Shown here in pieces: positions 24,642 through 36,659 of a DNA stretch of 64,000 nucleotides. The notes below the pieces were generated by a model that was not told the origin of the DNA, ran no database searches, and worked only from the letters and a program-made list of their open reading frames with translations. Each line of letters begins with the position of its first letter. Within the stretch, counting starts at the first letter, position 1. Position numbers and translations under genes: made by a program. The DNA is from Armillaria gallica. Taxonomy: Eukaryota; Basidiomycota; Agaricomycetes; Agaricales; Physalacriaceae. The stretch is taken from assembly GCA_037576215.1 (NCBI GenBank), contig JBANDB010000005.1:620001-684000 (forward strand), written 5' to 3'.

Positions 24642-25964
24642 TGATGAACCTATAGACTCCTGCGGGCAGAAAACACAAGACCTGTAACGGTGAGTGTAGT
24701 CAAGCACAGAATCTGAAGGCAGGTTCTAGCGAGTCTAGTATTGCACCTCCGTGCGATGACTGTAGCTTCCTGGTGGTGTAGCGGTGTGTTGCTACGCTTT
24801 GTTATGATTCTCTGAAGGCTGTTCAGAGGCTCAAGGTATGTACGTGAACTTTCCTGGAAGGGAAAAGGTGCGTAAACGTGGGTGTATGCTGAGTGGGGGT
24901 GACCTAGATGTGGTGCGAACTATTTGGTGTCGGAATCCTGGCTAAGGTTCCGGTAGAAGATATTTTCCTATGCTTGCGTGCTTTCTTTTAGAGAAACGCA
25001 GAGATGGAGCTGGCTTATCTAGAGAAACTCGAATTAGTATCGTTCCTAACTTATAGGAACAGTATGCTGTTGGTGTTAGAGACTAAAGTTCGGAACCCTA
25101 GCTACGGATTACCCTTTGAAGTCTTCAGGTATGCGAATTTATGACAGGAGGATGACAAACAAGGTAGTCTTTATATAATACCCTTGCTTGTGTTTTGGAC
25201 GAGAGGACGTGAATCAAGTTATTTAACACTTGGTAGCTAGCGAGTTTGGAGAAACTTCGCAAAGTGTTATATCTCTTAAGAACGTAGAGATATTAACTTT
25301 AATTCGCATGTATTGGGTGGTATGTGTGGTGTGTGTATCCTCTATGGAGAACTGTCCTTCTCTATCTACAGTCCATCAGTTTTTATACTACAGAGTTGTA
25401 CTTGCTAAGTAAGCGAACTTTTACCTTGGCTTAATAACCGCAGTACATGATTTGTGAGCATAGCGAACTATTTGTAATCGTAGTTCAATATACCGTGTGC
25501 TACTCTACTGTGCATGCTTATTAAAAAGTTCGCGTAGCCTAATAAAGCTACAGAAGGTTTACTAATTTACTTACTACTTACTCAGCCGCAGTTAATGGCT
25601 CACTAATCTCTACTATATTTCTAAGCTGTAAAAGTGTATCCATATGGCCTCTTGAGAATCCGTAGCTATGCATAGCCTTCGCGTAGTTAAACCACGTGAC
25701 CGTATGGCTCTGTCCATGTGCAAAGGCCTAGAATAATGATGCGTGTCTAATTTACTGCGGAAGGATTGGCAATCAATGTGCCTGGAGGCACAATGACTCA
25801 TAGATATCGGAGTGAAAGTTCGCATAGAGTGGGGGATTTAATATGATTCTACCTGTGCCAGGCTTGCAATGTTTGGTTTAGTGAAAGGCCGCGTAAGGGA
25901 GATAGGCGATAAATTGTAAGTGGTGTCCGCGATTTCAGAGTGCATAGAGCCTGGAGGCTCATCA
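24642..25964 (-). repeat. Solo LTR J (1323 bp), relative of the E family
   Basis: Read on the minus strand it starts TGATGAGCCTCCAGGCTC like family E, then diverges, and its other end (TGATGAACC on +) matches the E family end. The 4-bp TSD is CCGG (24638-24641) / CCAG (25965-25968), explained by one CG to CA change. The hexamer GCGAAC/GTTCGC recurs at least five times inside (near 24920, 25412, 25463, 25530, 25815). No coding content. Confidence 0.85.
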
Positions 25965-26129
25965 CCAGGTGGATCTGCAGGTAGCCTCCATGGTTCTAAC
26001 CAAATCCTTGCTGAAAAAGGAGAATACAGTCAATATCAAGCTGTACTCTATATGAAGTATGAGCAAGGTCAGGATAGGTGCAAATGCAAAGGACCCATTG
26101 CTGTTCGTGCATCCCAGTTCTGACACCAA

Positions 26130-27200
26130 ATTTCCAAATGTAATTTCCACTAATGTCTCCCAGTGACAGAATTCAAAGAGTATTGTATTGAGAACAGGGG
26201 AGAGGCATAAAATCTCGATGATCTGGTACAACATAGGCACATTTTGCAACTCCATCCTGCACAGTGTATTTTGGCATTGGGAACATTTGTGTAAATTGCA
26301 AACCGAGAGGAGGGTGTCTGAGTGGAATCATCATATTCGAGGTCAGTCCAACTGACACAGTCCGGTTCAAGAAACAATCCCTCTAGGACAGGCAATTTCA
26401 CCAAATCTATGGTGATTTTGCTTCCAAGCCTGAAATGTTACACTTGGCAACAAAGCATGGCTTCAGATATTTGGGTCCCCTCCCACAACATGAAAATGCA
26501 ACATTTCCAATCATGTCAGATTGTTGGCGAAGGGGAGCCCAGCAACAATACTGTCCATGATCTCTGCATCTATCTTCAAACACCCTCAGCTCTTAGAAGG
26601 GGACGATGCCAGGCATTGAAGCTCTAGAACCCAAAGTAGTGAAATTGGTCAGGCTTGTGGCTGACTCGAACACCCGTATATTGTCTGCTGATTCACCGGT
26701 GAGCTCCATATCTATCTGAAGCAGGATGATATTTCAAGATATGGGTTGTGGGTATACCCACTGGTGAATCAACAATGGAAGATGGTGAGTCATCAGACAC
26801 AAAGTCACTGTTCACCAGTGGGTGGATACACCAGCCCCATTCGCATCGACCTCGAACCGAATATCCAGAGGATGTTCACGGGACTGGGCTGAAAACATAG
26901 CGACAGGGCCTTCCAAGTGAGCCTGGGTTCTGGTCAAGGGTCCAATCTTGATGCACAAGTTGAGTCCAAGGTTGTCCTTCTTGATGGGCACAATTGCTTG
27001 CAAAGTCCTACACACAGTGGCAATGATGTATCCTAGCTCACCCAGATTATACACTTTGAAAACATGGTTATCTAGGATACCTTCCTTATCTTCACAATCC
27101 CTGGTATGCAAGAAAATTTCTGCCCACAACTCTGCAGGTATATGCGTGATTGGGGAGGCTTGGAGTATCTGTAGACCCTGTATTCTTTGATGCCCACTAA
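26130..27200 (-). pseudogene. F-box-like protein gene 1, decayed
   Basis: F-box proteins recruit substrates to SCF ubiquitin ligases. On the minus strand the N-terminal F-box signature PAELWAEIFLHTRD is read at about 27105-27148, followed by CRTLQAI and a typical basidiomycete F-box/leucine-rich body down to about 26150 (LPVLEGLFLEPDCVSW near 26390). Several stops and frame changes break it. The 3' end lies 166 bp from the TSD of solo LTR J. Confidence 0.6.
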
Positions 27201-28512
27201 TTTGAATTTTGACTTCATGCCCCCTGATTACATGACACAGTGTGCGGATTGACGGACAGAATCATGTCAGTGATGTCAGCATACATGCTTGGTCACTGGT
27301 GAAGCATGGTAACATTGCTGAGTGTTTCGGGAACAACCATCAGATCTCAATTCGATGTTGTTCGGTGTGATACTGCACATAGCTGGGTAGTTGAAGACTT
27401 ACAGAGGATTTTTCAGTGGCAAAGCCAGGTATTCAGGATAAGTAAGTGCCTTGGGTGTATCCATGAACTCAGAAATATGTACTGGCTACTTTGTCCAGGT
27501 TACTCCCCTTCTAGGAACCTTTCACCATCTGGCATTCATGTAAAGAGTGACAAAAGATTTCGGCTCACAGACGTTCGACTCAATCGTAATGCCATCCTCT
27601 TTCATCTGTGCAGGTTCCAGGAGTGCCTATATTATTAGTGGTATCATTGCAACTGTGCTTTAAAGTGACCATAAGAAATTATAAGAACATGTACAATTAT
27701 ATAAGATGGACATGGAAGTTTGTTGTGGTGGGCCTTGCAAAAGGTCATGTGACACTATTAAACATATTTAAATGTTTATGGTGCCTAAAATGAATTACGG
27801 TATGCCTCAAAATTTAACAAGTGAACTTTTACTTCTGGCTCCTCCAGTCTAAGGCTTTACAACCTGGCTCGATAAGAATCCAATAGATGCTCTGCATAGC
27901 AAAAATGGCTCGTAGGGGTGACGCTTCCAGTCCATGATTCAGTAGAAACAAAAGTGATCACGAAATTCCTGTGAAAACTGGTTCCTTTATTGTCGAAGGT
28001 CAGAGAGAAAGTGTTCAGCAACACATCTGTGATAAACTCCCACCATTTTTGCCAACTGTCACAAATGGACCAAACAGAGGGGTCATCATCCCATCTGTGC
28101 TGAGTGCAACGCTGTTCATTGGTGCTCTCGAGTGTGTTGTCATCATATATGATAAGCTTGAGCAGCCTCTTTTCAGGTTCGCTCCAAGTTTGCATAACCT
28201 GAACTGCCCAAGAGAAGGCTCCTAATAACATGTCGACCTTGAATCATAACATGTCAAGGTGTTCGAAGTTTCCGAGAGGCAGAATCTCGGTCTCATTGTC
28301 ACCGTTTGCTACCAATATCAACATGAGTGTTTCAATACAAACCAGTTTTGCTATGCACTTACCAGAGAGGGTAAGATCTCATACTGATCTTTCCCATACC
28401 TCCCAGAAATCAGGATCTATGTTCACATAATTTCCAAAGCCCAAGGTGAGCTTGGAAATTCTGGATCCATCTAGATTTTGAGGCAAAGGGGTGTGGAAAT
28501 CGCTGAGGCTGA

Positions 28513-30146
28513 TGACAAGCTCTGAAAGTGTTTACACGTGTAATTTTGCGATTTGTACAAATGAGTACAGGCTACAACATCCAGATACTAAGGCACCAAG
28601 AAACACAACAGAGCATGAGGTTTATAATGCCAGTAATGAGATTACCAGAGTAAAGCTGGGTGGAGCGCATGACTTAACCTAAGAACGGTACTAGAAAGGC
28701 TGCACTAGGTATGAAGTCCCAGTGCTTGACACTAAGTGCTCTGACAGGGCATAATACGTGCATGCTAAGAATAGAGCAGGACACGCTTGTGAGATAATTA
28801 AGACTTCACACAACATTGATCTATGACGCGTAAGGCCCGGGAGATCCGGAGCTTAGAGATCTAGACTTGGTGATGTCAGAACTCGAGTAAATCTGAAGTA
28901 TCTGACTTTGGCCAATGCGCGCGAAGCCTAGACAAGGAGCTTGTTGCCTTCACTACGATAGAATTCCCTCAGAGAATATTATGAAGCAAAATAAGAGTTG
29001 CGCGTGAGGCTGCAACTCCGAGGAGATAGCAACCGACATCAGTACACGTGTAATAGCGATGTTAACTGATGTCGCAATGCTCAGAGACAGGATCTAGCCC
29101 CGAGTCGGACTCCTGAGTCAGCACCAAGCTATGGCATGATAATTGTGACACACGCAGGATGCAGGTGAAGGAGCTCAGCAACCCAAATGATACTAAAAAT
29201 GGTACTGCTAATTTGTAGGATGTAGAATAGATAAATAGTGCCGTGTAATTGTAGTGTACAAGTTTCGGACCCCCGTTGTAGTCATGCGCAAGCCTCCAGC
29301 TTGATGCTGTAGCTTCAGGATTAGTTTGTAACTTTGAGTGAGAGAATATACCTAGAATTGAGATCATATCGAGTGAATTGAGTTGCACGCAAGGCATAGA
29401 AAGCTAACATGGCACTTGTGTGATTGTTAATTGGTTGGGTGACTTGTGCTCTGCCCTGAGAAGAAGAGTTTAGTGTCATTGAGGACGCGCTCTTGTGTTT
29501 TGAGGTTTTCATGTGATGCGAGGCACTACAGGTGGCAGAGGTTCAAACCCTTTGGCTTGATTAGTGCTCGCTTGAGGGTGTATATTTCCCAAGTGGCATA
29601 GGTTCAAACCCTGTGGCTTGTGGATGGGGTTTTATAAGGTTTCTGTGTCTCTGGATCGCATAGGTTAGAACCCTGTGGATCTACGATCGGTTTGGAAGCT
29701 CGAGCACATAGGTTTGAATCCTGTGGCTTTAGTGGAAGGTTTTGTGAAGAGTTTCTGCTTGGAGTGCGAAGCTTTGAGTCGTGTGTTGTGTGTTTTAAGT
29801 CGTTTGAGGTCATTCCGTGTGTCGCTCTAGACTTTGGGAGGGTTTTGTGTACGTCTCTTGACGTTGCATGTATTGTACTACACTTTGCCTTGAGGCCCAG
29901 TGACAACTGTCACTCCTCTTGTTATTAAAAGCCTTTGGACTTAGAGAAATAGAGATATGTAGTGCACACTATTTCTATACGTGTGTATCCTATATTCTGA
30001 GAGTTTGGTTGTTTTGTTTCTATCTGCTTCTATTGCATCAGAATCCCCTACGAACTTGAGGGTTTGTGTGTGTAGTGTTGGGTGTGGGTGTGATCAGTGT
30101 CTTCGATGCTGTTGCATTTCTAGCTTGCACGCACAGAGTCTCTTCA
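28513..30146 (+). repeat. Solo LTR F1 (1634 bp)
   Basis: Starts TGACAAGCTC and ends GTCTCTTCA. The TSD is CTGA (28509-28512) / CCGA (30147-30150), one CG to TG change apart. Collinear with F2 (55618) and the inverse of F3 (37590). It carries four tRNA T-arm-like repeats (about 29528-29722), a TTATTAAAAG box (29921-29930) and TTTGGACTTAGAGAAAT (29934-29950). No coding content, no internal PBS or PPT. Confidence 0.92.
29528..29722 (+). repeat. Array of four T-arm-like hairpin repeats in F1
   Basis: Four spaced copies of a motif close to CATAGGTTCAAACCCTGTGG, about 60 bp apart. In the best form the arms ACAGG and CCTGT enclose the seven bases TTCAAAC, which is exactly the stem and loop size of a tRNA T-arm and fits the RNA polymerase III B-box consensus. 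The same array is in F2 (about 56636-56840) and, inverted, in F3 (about 38015-38285, five copies). Confidence 0.75.
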
Positions 30147-30444
30147 CCGAAATATTCTTCTAATGGTCCCACGTGCAGGCAAAATTGCTAAGTGTTTTGA
30201 AGCCTGCATTGTAAATTGCAAGCTCAGATAGAACACATGTATAATTCAGGATAGGCTTAACCATAACTTGGAGGTCCAGCAGCAAACAGACGGGCCTGGT
30301 CGGTGTATCGACTGCATGCGAAGTAATAAATGCTAATTGCAGGGTGTCAGCAGATTGCAGGGTGTCAGCAGCAGTATCAATTGCTGATTGAAGGGTGTTG
30401 GTAGCACTCCCTGTCACTTGCCGTAAAAGTCCTGAGCAATACAA

Positions 30445-31209
30445 TAACCAGATGGCTCACAGAATTTATAGCAGCTCAATTCTCATCTGAGGGCCTTCCT
30501 TTGAGTCTCATAAAATGAATCTGTTCCTTTTCGGACCTCCACCATTCTCAGTGTTCAACTCCACATGACATCGAGGTTCATCAATCCATCGCAAAAGGGG
30601 TACGAAACCCATCGGGAGAATTCCTCATGGTCATCAGGGGGATCTGACTCTCAGAGCTCATCAGAATAGAAGTCAAGGTCAAAGTCGGTGTTCACGATGG
30701 CCTGGATTTGTCGATCAATGTTTCTGTGCTCTGCCACTTCGCGGAGAGAGATCTAAGTCAAACAGAACAATGCATCAATAGAGAAAATGCACACCCAGTA
30801 ATAACATATCTGGAATGCATGTTGCAGCTGACGTCCTTGGTCAAAAGAGAGATTGGTTGCTCTTTGGACACCCTAAAGTCATGTGATCTGAGCAGGAGGC
30901 TGGTAACTTTAAGGTTATCGGTGATTCTGCTCCACCCTTCCTGTTGTGCGGCACCGTCTCTGCCATGTGTCGATATTCCTCCACCTGCAGCTATACCTGC
31001 ATCTTCTCTGGATTCTGAGTTGTCAAGTCAGTCTAACCAACAGTTCATTGATTGGTATGCTGGTCTTGCAACTGAGGCAGGAAACCTGGTCAAACACCTT
31101 CCTTCAATGCACGAAGGAGACAGAAGCACCTCCCACTCTTATTCCCGTTATACAGGTCGAAGATGATCCGCTGGCAGATATTGACAAGTCTCAAGGTTTT
31201 ATTTACCAT
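30445..31209. other. Stretch between F-box relic and element E
   Basis: An open frame on the + strand (30708-31166) has proline/serine-rich stretches but no recognisable domain. The E LTR starts directly after 31209, so whatever was here is truncated or interrupted. No function assigned. Confidence 0.3.
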
Positions 31210-32402
31210 TGATGAGCCCCCAGGCTCTGTACGCTCAGAATTCACGAATTTTCCCTGCTAATTAACGCTACTGTCCCTTCAACAGCCTTTCAGCAAACCA
31301 ATGATTGCACGCACATTGATACCACTTTCATCCTACAGCAACCACTCCTTACACACTTTGTTATCCATCCCATCTTGCCACACATCATAATTGCCGTATC
31401 TCATCACGGCAAGGCACCTTCGATCAACAATCATCCCAATACAGAATTGACGCATCACTCAGAAGCACCTAGTTGATGCGCTCATTGATCACTTAATGAA
31501 AATGATGTGATTAACATGAGTACCCTCCCAGCTATGGCAACTACAGACTGTGTTTACTAAGGCTGTTACTTTGCCAAGGCCTCTTTAACTGTGAAAAGTC
31601 CTTCATTACGTGCTCTTCGCTCTTAACACTATTGGTGCACGCTCATACTGTGCCAATACGTGATCGCCATGCCATACCTCACCCACGTTATCTTTTATAG
31701 GCCATCATCGTTTCACTTTCGCCATCATTATCGTCACCCACTTGGGTAGTCTCAGAGCAGACTTAGGATCAGTTTCAGCCAGTTTTCATATAGTATCAGT
31801 CCCTCAAGTGGACTTGAAGGTTAGTTTGACATAGGATAGGATTGTTTCAGTACCAGACAAGTTTCGACATCGACTCAGCACCCTCGCATCGTATAGGACC
31901 AGTATCACCGCCAGTTTTCATAGTTCCACATTTTCTCTCGCCAGTCCACCCTCAGCACCTCGTTCCACGTTTATTTCACCACTCACAGTCCCCACACCGT
32001 TTTCTCATCACCTCGCTCACCCCTAGACTATTGCTGACCATTTAGTCTATTCTCCATTGTTCACCCCACTCCGATTACCATTGAGTGACGTTTTCTAGTC
32101 TCACAGCACGTTTTCTCATACGGATTCGTGGTATTCACATCATACCCATTTTTGTTCCCTCTCACTTCGAGAGATCCCTACCGGCTTGAAGCCATAGCAT
32201 TTAGTACTCGACTACCAAGCAGTACTACTTTGCAGACTTAAAGTTGCAGTGTATTCTTGCATATAAAGGAATTGTTCTACTGCACGGAGGTGCCCCGAAC
32301 CACTCACACACATGATCACCTTGATTGCCATGCCACTACATTAATTACCCAATCTCATTCCAAGTTGGTGTTGCTGTTGCCACGGAAGTCTAAGGCTCAT
32401 CA
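31210..32402 (+). repeat. 5' LTR of element E (1193 bp, promoter region deleted)
   Basis: Starts TGATGAGCC and ends GGCTCATCA. Compared with the 3' LTR it lacks a block of about 440 bp at about 31586, equivalent to roughly 49190-49610. That block contains the TATA box found in the other E LTRs. As 5' LTRs drive transcription, this copy is probably silent. The left flank is CCAT. Confidence 0.9.
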
Positions 32403-32406
32403 TTTC

Positions 32407-32423
32407 TGGAGCCCACCACGAGG
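32407..32423 (+). promoter_or_regulatory. Putative primer-binding site of element E
   Basis: TGGAGCCCACCACGAGG lies four bases after the 5' LTR. A leading TGG, complementary to the CCA end of a tRNA, at this spacing is the usual PBS arrangement. The priming tRNA was not identified. Confidence 0.75.
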
Positions 32424-32661
32424 GGATCAGTTCACATCCCAGATCAATTCTTTGATGGTGTTTATATACGCCTATCACTTTTCAATTCGCCCTTCGTAGC
32501 AAGCTTATACTTGCTGCAAACCCAAATTCTTCACCATTTCATGAAAATTCGAACATAAAACACCTTACATCCCAGTTCTGGGCAGAGGCCTCTGAAATAC
32601 CTTTGCATGTCTTCAGTTACAAGAATCTACAGCCCATTTAGCATCGTCGGAAGCGTCATCT

Positions 32662-33192
32662 TTGACACTTGCTACAGAAACCCCGTTACCAGACTCCTCT
32701 CGTAGTCCCATTCCTGGGTCTTTTGTTGAATCTCCCACATCCCTGTTTCCTGAAGAATTAGACATCTCTGAAAGAGAGAACTTGTCGTTTTCTGGACCAG
32801 AAGACGATGAAGAAACTGAAGTTACCACAGAACTCTTTGGTTCAAACTACAGAACAGCCCCTGGCACCCCTTATTCCAGACAAGCTTTTGGAGGCTACCA
32901 CATAGAATCCACCTCGTTCACCAATTACCAACAAGAAGAATCTGTCAAATCTAGCAACAAATTAGTACCAGATTCTGCTACCACCATAAACTTTGATATC
33001 AAGGACGAGTCCTTCGAACAAAGTCTCACTTTTGATCCACCGGCAGAGGCTTCCACCTCTTATTTTCCCATATTCCCCATTTTACCACCAGTCAATCTGA
33101 ATCAACAACCAGCTCCCATAGCGCAACCTGGTGCACAACCACCCATACAGCCCCCAGTACAACCTCCAGTTCAGCAGCCAGGCGCAATATAG
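32662..33192 (+). pseudogene. N-terminal Gag-like frame of element E
   Basis: About 176 codons, Ser/Pro/Glu-rich, ending in PQ-rich repeats (PPIQPPVQPP). The frame opens without a clear ATG at its start. It ends nine bases before the next frame's ATG at 33201, so it may be a separate upstream protein or the N-terminus of Gag with a frame change. No zinc knuckle was seen. Confidence 0.5.
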
Positions 33193-33200
33193 ATGGGAAG

Positions 33201-35072
33201 ATGGTCCTATCTACTGGCGCTTGGGTTCCTAGAGGTCTCCAAGGCACTTGGCTTAAAGATCGCATCGAGGAATGGCACCATCAGAATCCAGGCCAGATCG
33301 GCATCATCAATCAGCTGACAAACACCATTGTCGAGCCAGTTCTGCATCTCAGCTGGCAATGTTCTTTGCCAGTTAACGCAGACACTCAGTCACTTAGCGT
33401 GCCTGTTTCCGGGATTGATGCATGTCAACGCCTCGAGGCGCTCATTGCCAAATCCGAAGCTATTGGAAAAGAGATCCAGGGCATCAAACAGTTCATGCAT
33501 GTTGCTGAAGAAGACTCTTCTAGTCTGAATACCGCAGATACTATGGATACTATGATTCGCCAAGTTGTAGTTGAAGTACCACACCTAAAACACAGACCAT
33601 CCAAGAAGGTAGCTCCTGCAGCAAAAGCGGAGGCCGCTGTTCCGCAGGAACCTACTAAGGCAGTGGGTCGACAAACTCATACTAGTCGGAAGGCCACTGA
33701 AGAAGCAGTGCTTGATGACAAGCAGGAGGTTGCTGTACCCAAGATTCATGATCACTTCAATCAAGATCTTACCCCAGATTATGATGGCATGCCCAACTTA
33801 GTTGAATATTCAGACGACAAAGATGATATTGCCATACCTACTCAGACCAAGCAAGATGATGAAATTGCTGCAGCTATCATAGAGTCTTATTCTCCATGTC
33901 AATTCAAGAAAGCTAAGCCAGTAGTCCATGGCAATGATCAGGATATTCGTGCCAAGTTTCCATCTTATGCACCACCTGCTACTCCGTGACACAATCCATC
34001 CAAGACTGTCACAGCAGTACCCGAGCATGTGCCAGTCAAGGAGCGTGTAGCTCAGCTCATCCCCGAAGATATTCATCCATTTGCAGCAGCAAAGCCAGCC
34101 AATTATGCACTGCCAGCAGTTCGTAATGCAGGTGCAAAGCCAGATGTCCACAAGCTTCTCAAAGACAATGAACCCGCTTATAGGATGCGGGTGCCGATAG
34201 AAGGTTCGCATGTTGTGTGAGAAGTCTACGAGCGTGTGCTTGACTCCACGATCACATTGTCGCATCAAGAGCTATATTCTTTATCACCAGCAATCAGGGA
34301 AATGATTAAGGAGGATAACATGAAGCGCAAAGTGCCAAACACCATGGAACAGTTCCAGAAGGAGGTAGCTTTACCGTTTACCGGACCCGAAACCATAGAG
34401 ATCACGGTAAAGGCACCAGAAGACCATGAAAACAGCAAAACTTCCACTCTTTTATACAGCATGCCAGATAATTTTGTGCAGACTTTTGAGCAGACCAGCA
34501 ACGCTCAGAAGGAACCGCCAGCAGGATCGACAGTCATCCCAGACCCGTATGAAGCTCGCATCAAGAAAGGGGAGAAGATCGGACCCTTGAAATGCGCAGC
34601 AGATTCTATTTCATTAAGATCTATCATCCCAGTGGTGGATCATCAGCTCAAAGTCGAGTGCATCATTGATCCCAGATCACAAGTGATCTCCATGTCAGAA
34701 GCTGTGTGCTTGTGCTTGGGGTTGATCTATGATCCTATGGTTATATTGGAAATGCAGTCGGCCAATGGAACTACAAATTATTCCTTGGGTCTAGCACGAA
34801 ATGTTGCATTTTTGTTTGGAGATATCACGTTATACTTACAAGTACATGTCATTCGGCAATCTGCCTATGATATCTTGCTTGGCAGACCCTTCGACACATT
34901 AACTCAGAGCATTGTTCGCAATTATTCGGACAAGAACCAGACCATTACCATCCATGATCCGAACACCGGCAAGACTGCCACCATCCCGACGATTCCTCGT
35001 GGTCGTCCCCGTATCCTTAACCATGTCCCATTCATTTTCTTAGGAAAATTGACTGAAAGAACCCCACGATGA
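33201..35072 (+). pseudogene. Gag-protease frame of element E, two internal TGA
   Basis: Begins ATG, GAWVPRGLQGTWL, a Gag-type N-terminus, then a helical region and charged linkers. The C-terminal third is a retropepsin-like domain (about 34590-34900): CIIDPRSQVISMSEAV, with DPRS where related elements have D-x-G-S, then QSANG, LGLARNV and ILLGRPF. In-frame TGA occurs at 33987-33989 and 34218-34220, both where arginine is plausible (CGA to TGA). The TGA at 35070-35072 ends this frame; the linker to RT continues in other registers. Confidence 0.75.
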
Positions 35073-35303
35073 TATAGAGGAGATCACCCTTGTCATTGAA
35101 TTAGACGCAAATCAAGAACCTAAAATTATTGCCTACGTGGCGTCCACTTCTGAATTTGACTCAGAAAAAGCTTCAACCCAATATTTATCGGCTTGTGACC
35201 CTAATAAATTCCCTATCCAACCCACTACATTTACACAATAACTATGGTCGACTGAAACTGTGTACAGTTCCACCCCATATGCCAAATTCTCTTTACCAAC
35301 AGA

Positions 35304-36650
35304 TTGCAAACAATTGTTACCGTTATATTCTATTCCTACTCAGATTCCAGTTCCGTTTCCCAGCCCCAAGATTACATGTATCGTCTATACAGTTCTAATA
35401 TTATTGGAGATCAATCCTACAAGCCATGGTTCTCTAAGAAAGTCTCGGTTTTCACAGGCAAGAAGTACAAGCCAGTAGCTTTAAAAACGAAGCCCATACT
35501 TGCAACCTTGCCTGATAAATTCTGTATCATTCACAATATTCGAGGAGATCCATTAGCTGATATACCTGCGTTATCTCCAACACCACCCCCTTTCATTCCC
35601 ACTGAACGTTATACCCAAGAACGCAAGGAGTACATCGACTCCATCCATAACGATGGCTTCCTTTGGCCAGAAGAAATGAAGCTCATGCATCACTTCATGA
35701 TGGTTCAGGAGAAAGCATTCGCATGGGAGGATTCAGAAAGAGGCAGTTTTCATAAAGATTTCTTCCCTCCAATCGATATCCCAGTCGTCGAACACACACC
35801 TTGGGTTCTATGAAATATTCCTATACCTCCAGGCATTTAGGCAGAAGTTTGCTGTATGATCAAGACCAAGATTGATGCAGGCATTTATGAACCTTCTAAT
35901 TCTTCCTACTGCTCAAGATGGTTTATGGTCTTAAAGAAAGATGGCAAAAGTCTTTGCATAGTTCACAGTCTAGAACTGTTGAACAAAGTTACGATTGCTC
36001 ATTCTAGATTACCACCGGCAACAGACCCTCTCGCAGAACATTTCGCAGGACATGCATGCAGCGCTACTCTGGACTTATTTGTTGGATATGATGAACGTCT
36101 ATTGGCAGAGTTGTCTCGCGACCTTACCACCTTCCAAACTCCTTATGGAGCACTACGACTCGTTACTTTACCCATGGGTTGGACCAATTCCGTACCAATA
36201 TTCCATGACGATGTTACCTTCATTCTACAACCCGAAATCCCAGAGTTCACCATTCCTTACATTGATGACATTCCAGTTCGAGGACCAGAAACTCGATACG
36301 AAATCATAGGAGGCTACGAAACCATTCCTCTCAATACCGGCATTCAACGTTTTGTTTGGGAACATTTCCAAAACTTAAACAGAATTGTCCAACGCATGAA
36401 ATATTGTGGAGGCATGTTTTCAGGCAAGAAAGCCTACCTTTGTTGCGCCAAAATTACCGTGCTAGGTCATAGATGCACGTATGCTTGCCAACTACCTCTT
36501 GAAAGTATTGTCTTGTCAATACTCTGATGGGGACCTTGTATTGACGTCTCTGATGCACGTGCCTTCATTGGTACCATTGGAGTCCTACGAATATTCATCG
36601 ATATTTCGCAACCTGAGCTCTACCCATTACCAAGCTATTCAGAAAAGATG
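35304..36650 (+). pseudogene. Reverse transcriptase region of element E
   Basis: Same frame as gag-pro. Motifs: DKFCIIHNIRGDPLADIP in the linker, KIDAGIYEPSNSSY, the RT core with ATLDLFVGYDERLL, FQTPYGALRLVTLPMGWTNS, and the catalytic YIDD at about 36258-36269. Stops in frame at 35811-35813 (TGA; arginine plausible), 35838-35840 (TAG) and 36525-36527 (TGA), followed by a recognisable thumb segment ARAFIGTIGVLRIFI. A frameshift (about 36600-36670) leads into the next register. Confidence 0.8.
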
Positions 36651-36659
36651 TTCCCTTCA

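Larger units (their letters stand above)
27857..30444 (-). pseudogene. F-box/LRR-like protein gene 2, decayed, split by solo LTR F1
   Basis: Minus-strand coding continues across F1: 30151-30444 upstream and 27857-28508 downstream of the insertion. The downstream part reads ISKLTLGFGNY, DPDFWEVWERSV, then an acidic/aromatic C-terminal body with SVWSICDSWQKWWEF, ending at 27857. The style matches the leucine-rich body of fungal F-box proteins, but no F-box itself is seen, so the family call is tentative. It sits just upstream of F-box gene 1 in the same orientation, suggesting a tandem pair. A frame change is needed near the F1 insertion. Confidence 0.45.

Noticed and set aside
25926..25964. 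A 35-bp E LTR fragment
   Set aside because: First read as a truncated E end, but the partner end at 24642 and the TSD CCGG/CCAG show it is the end of a complete, related LTR (J).
29528..29722. tRNA genes
   Set aside because: Only the T-arm-like hairpin is present; acceptor, D-arm and anticodon arm pairings are absent and the motif recurs every 35-65 bp.
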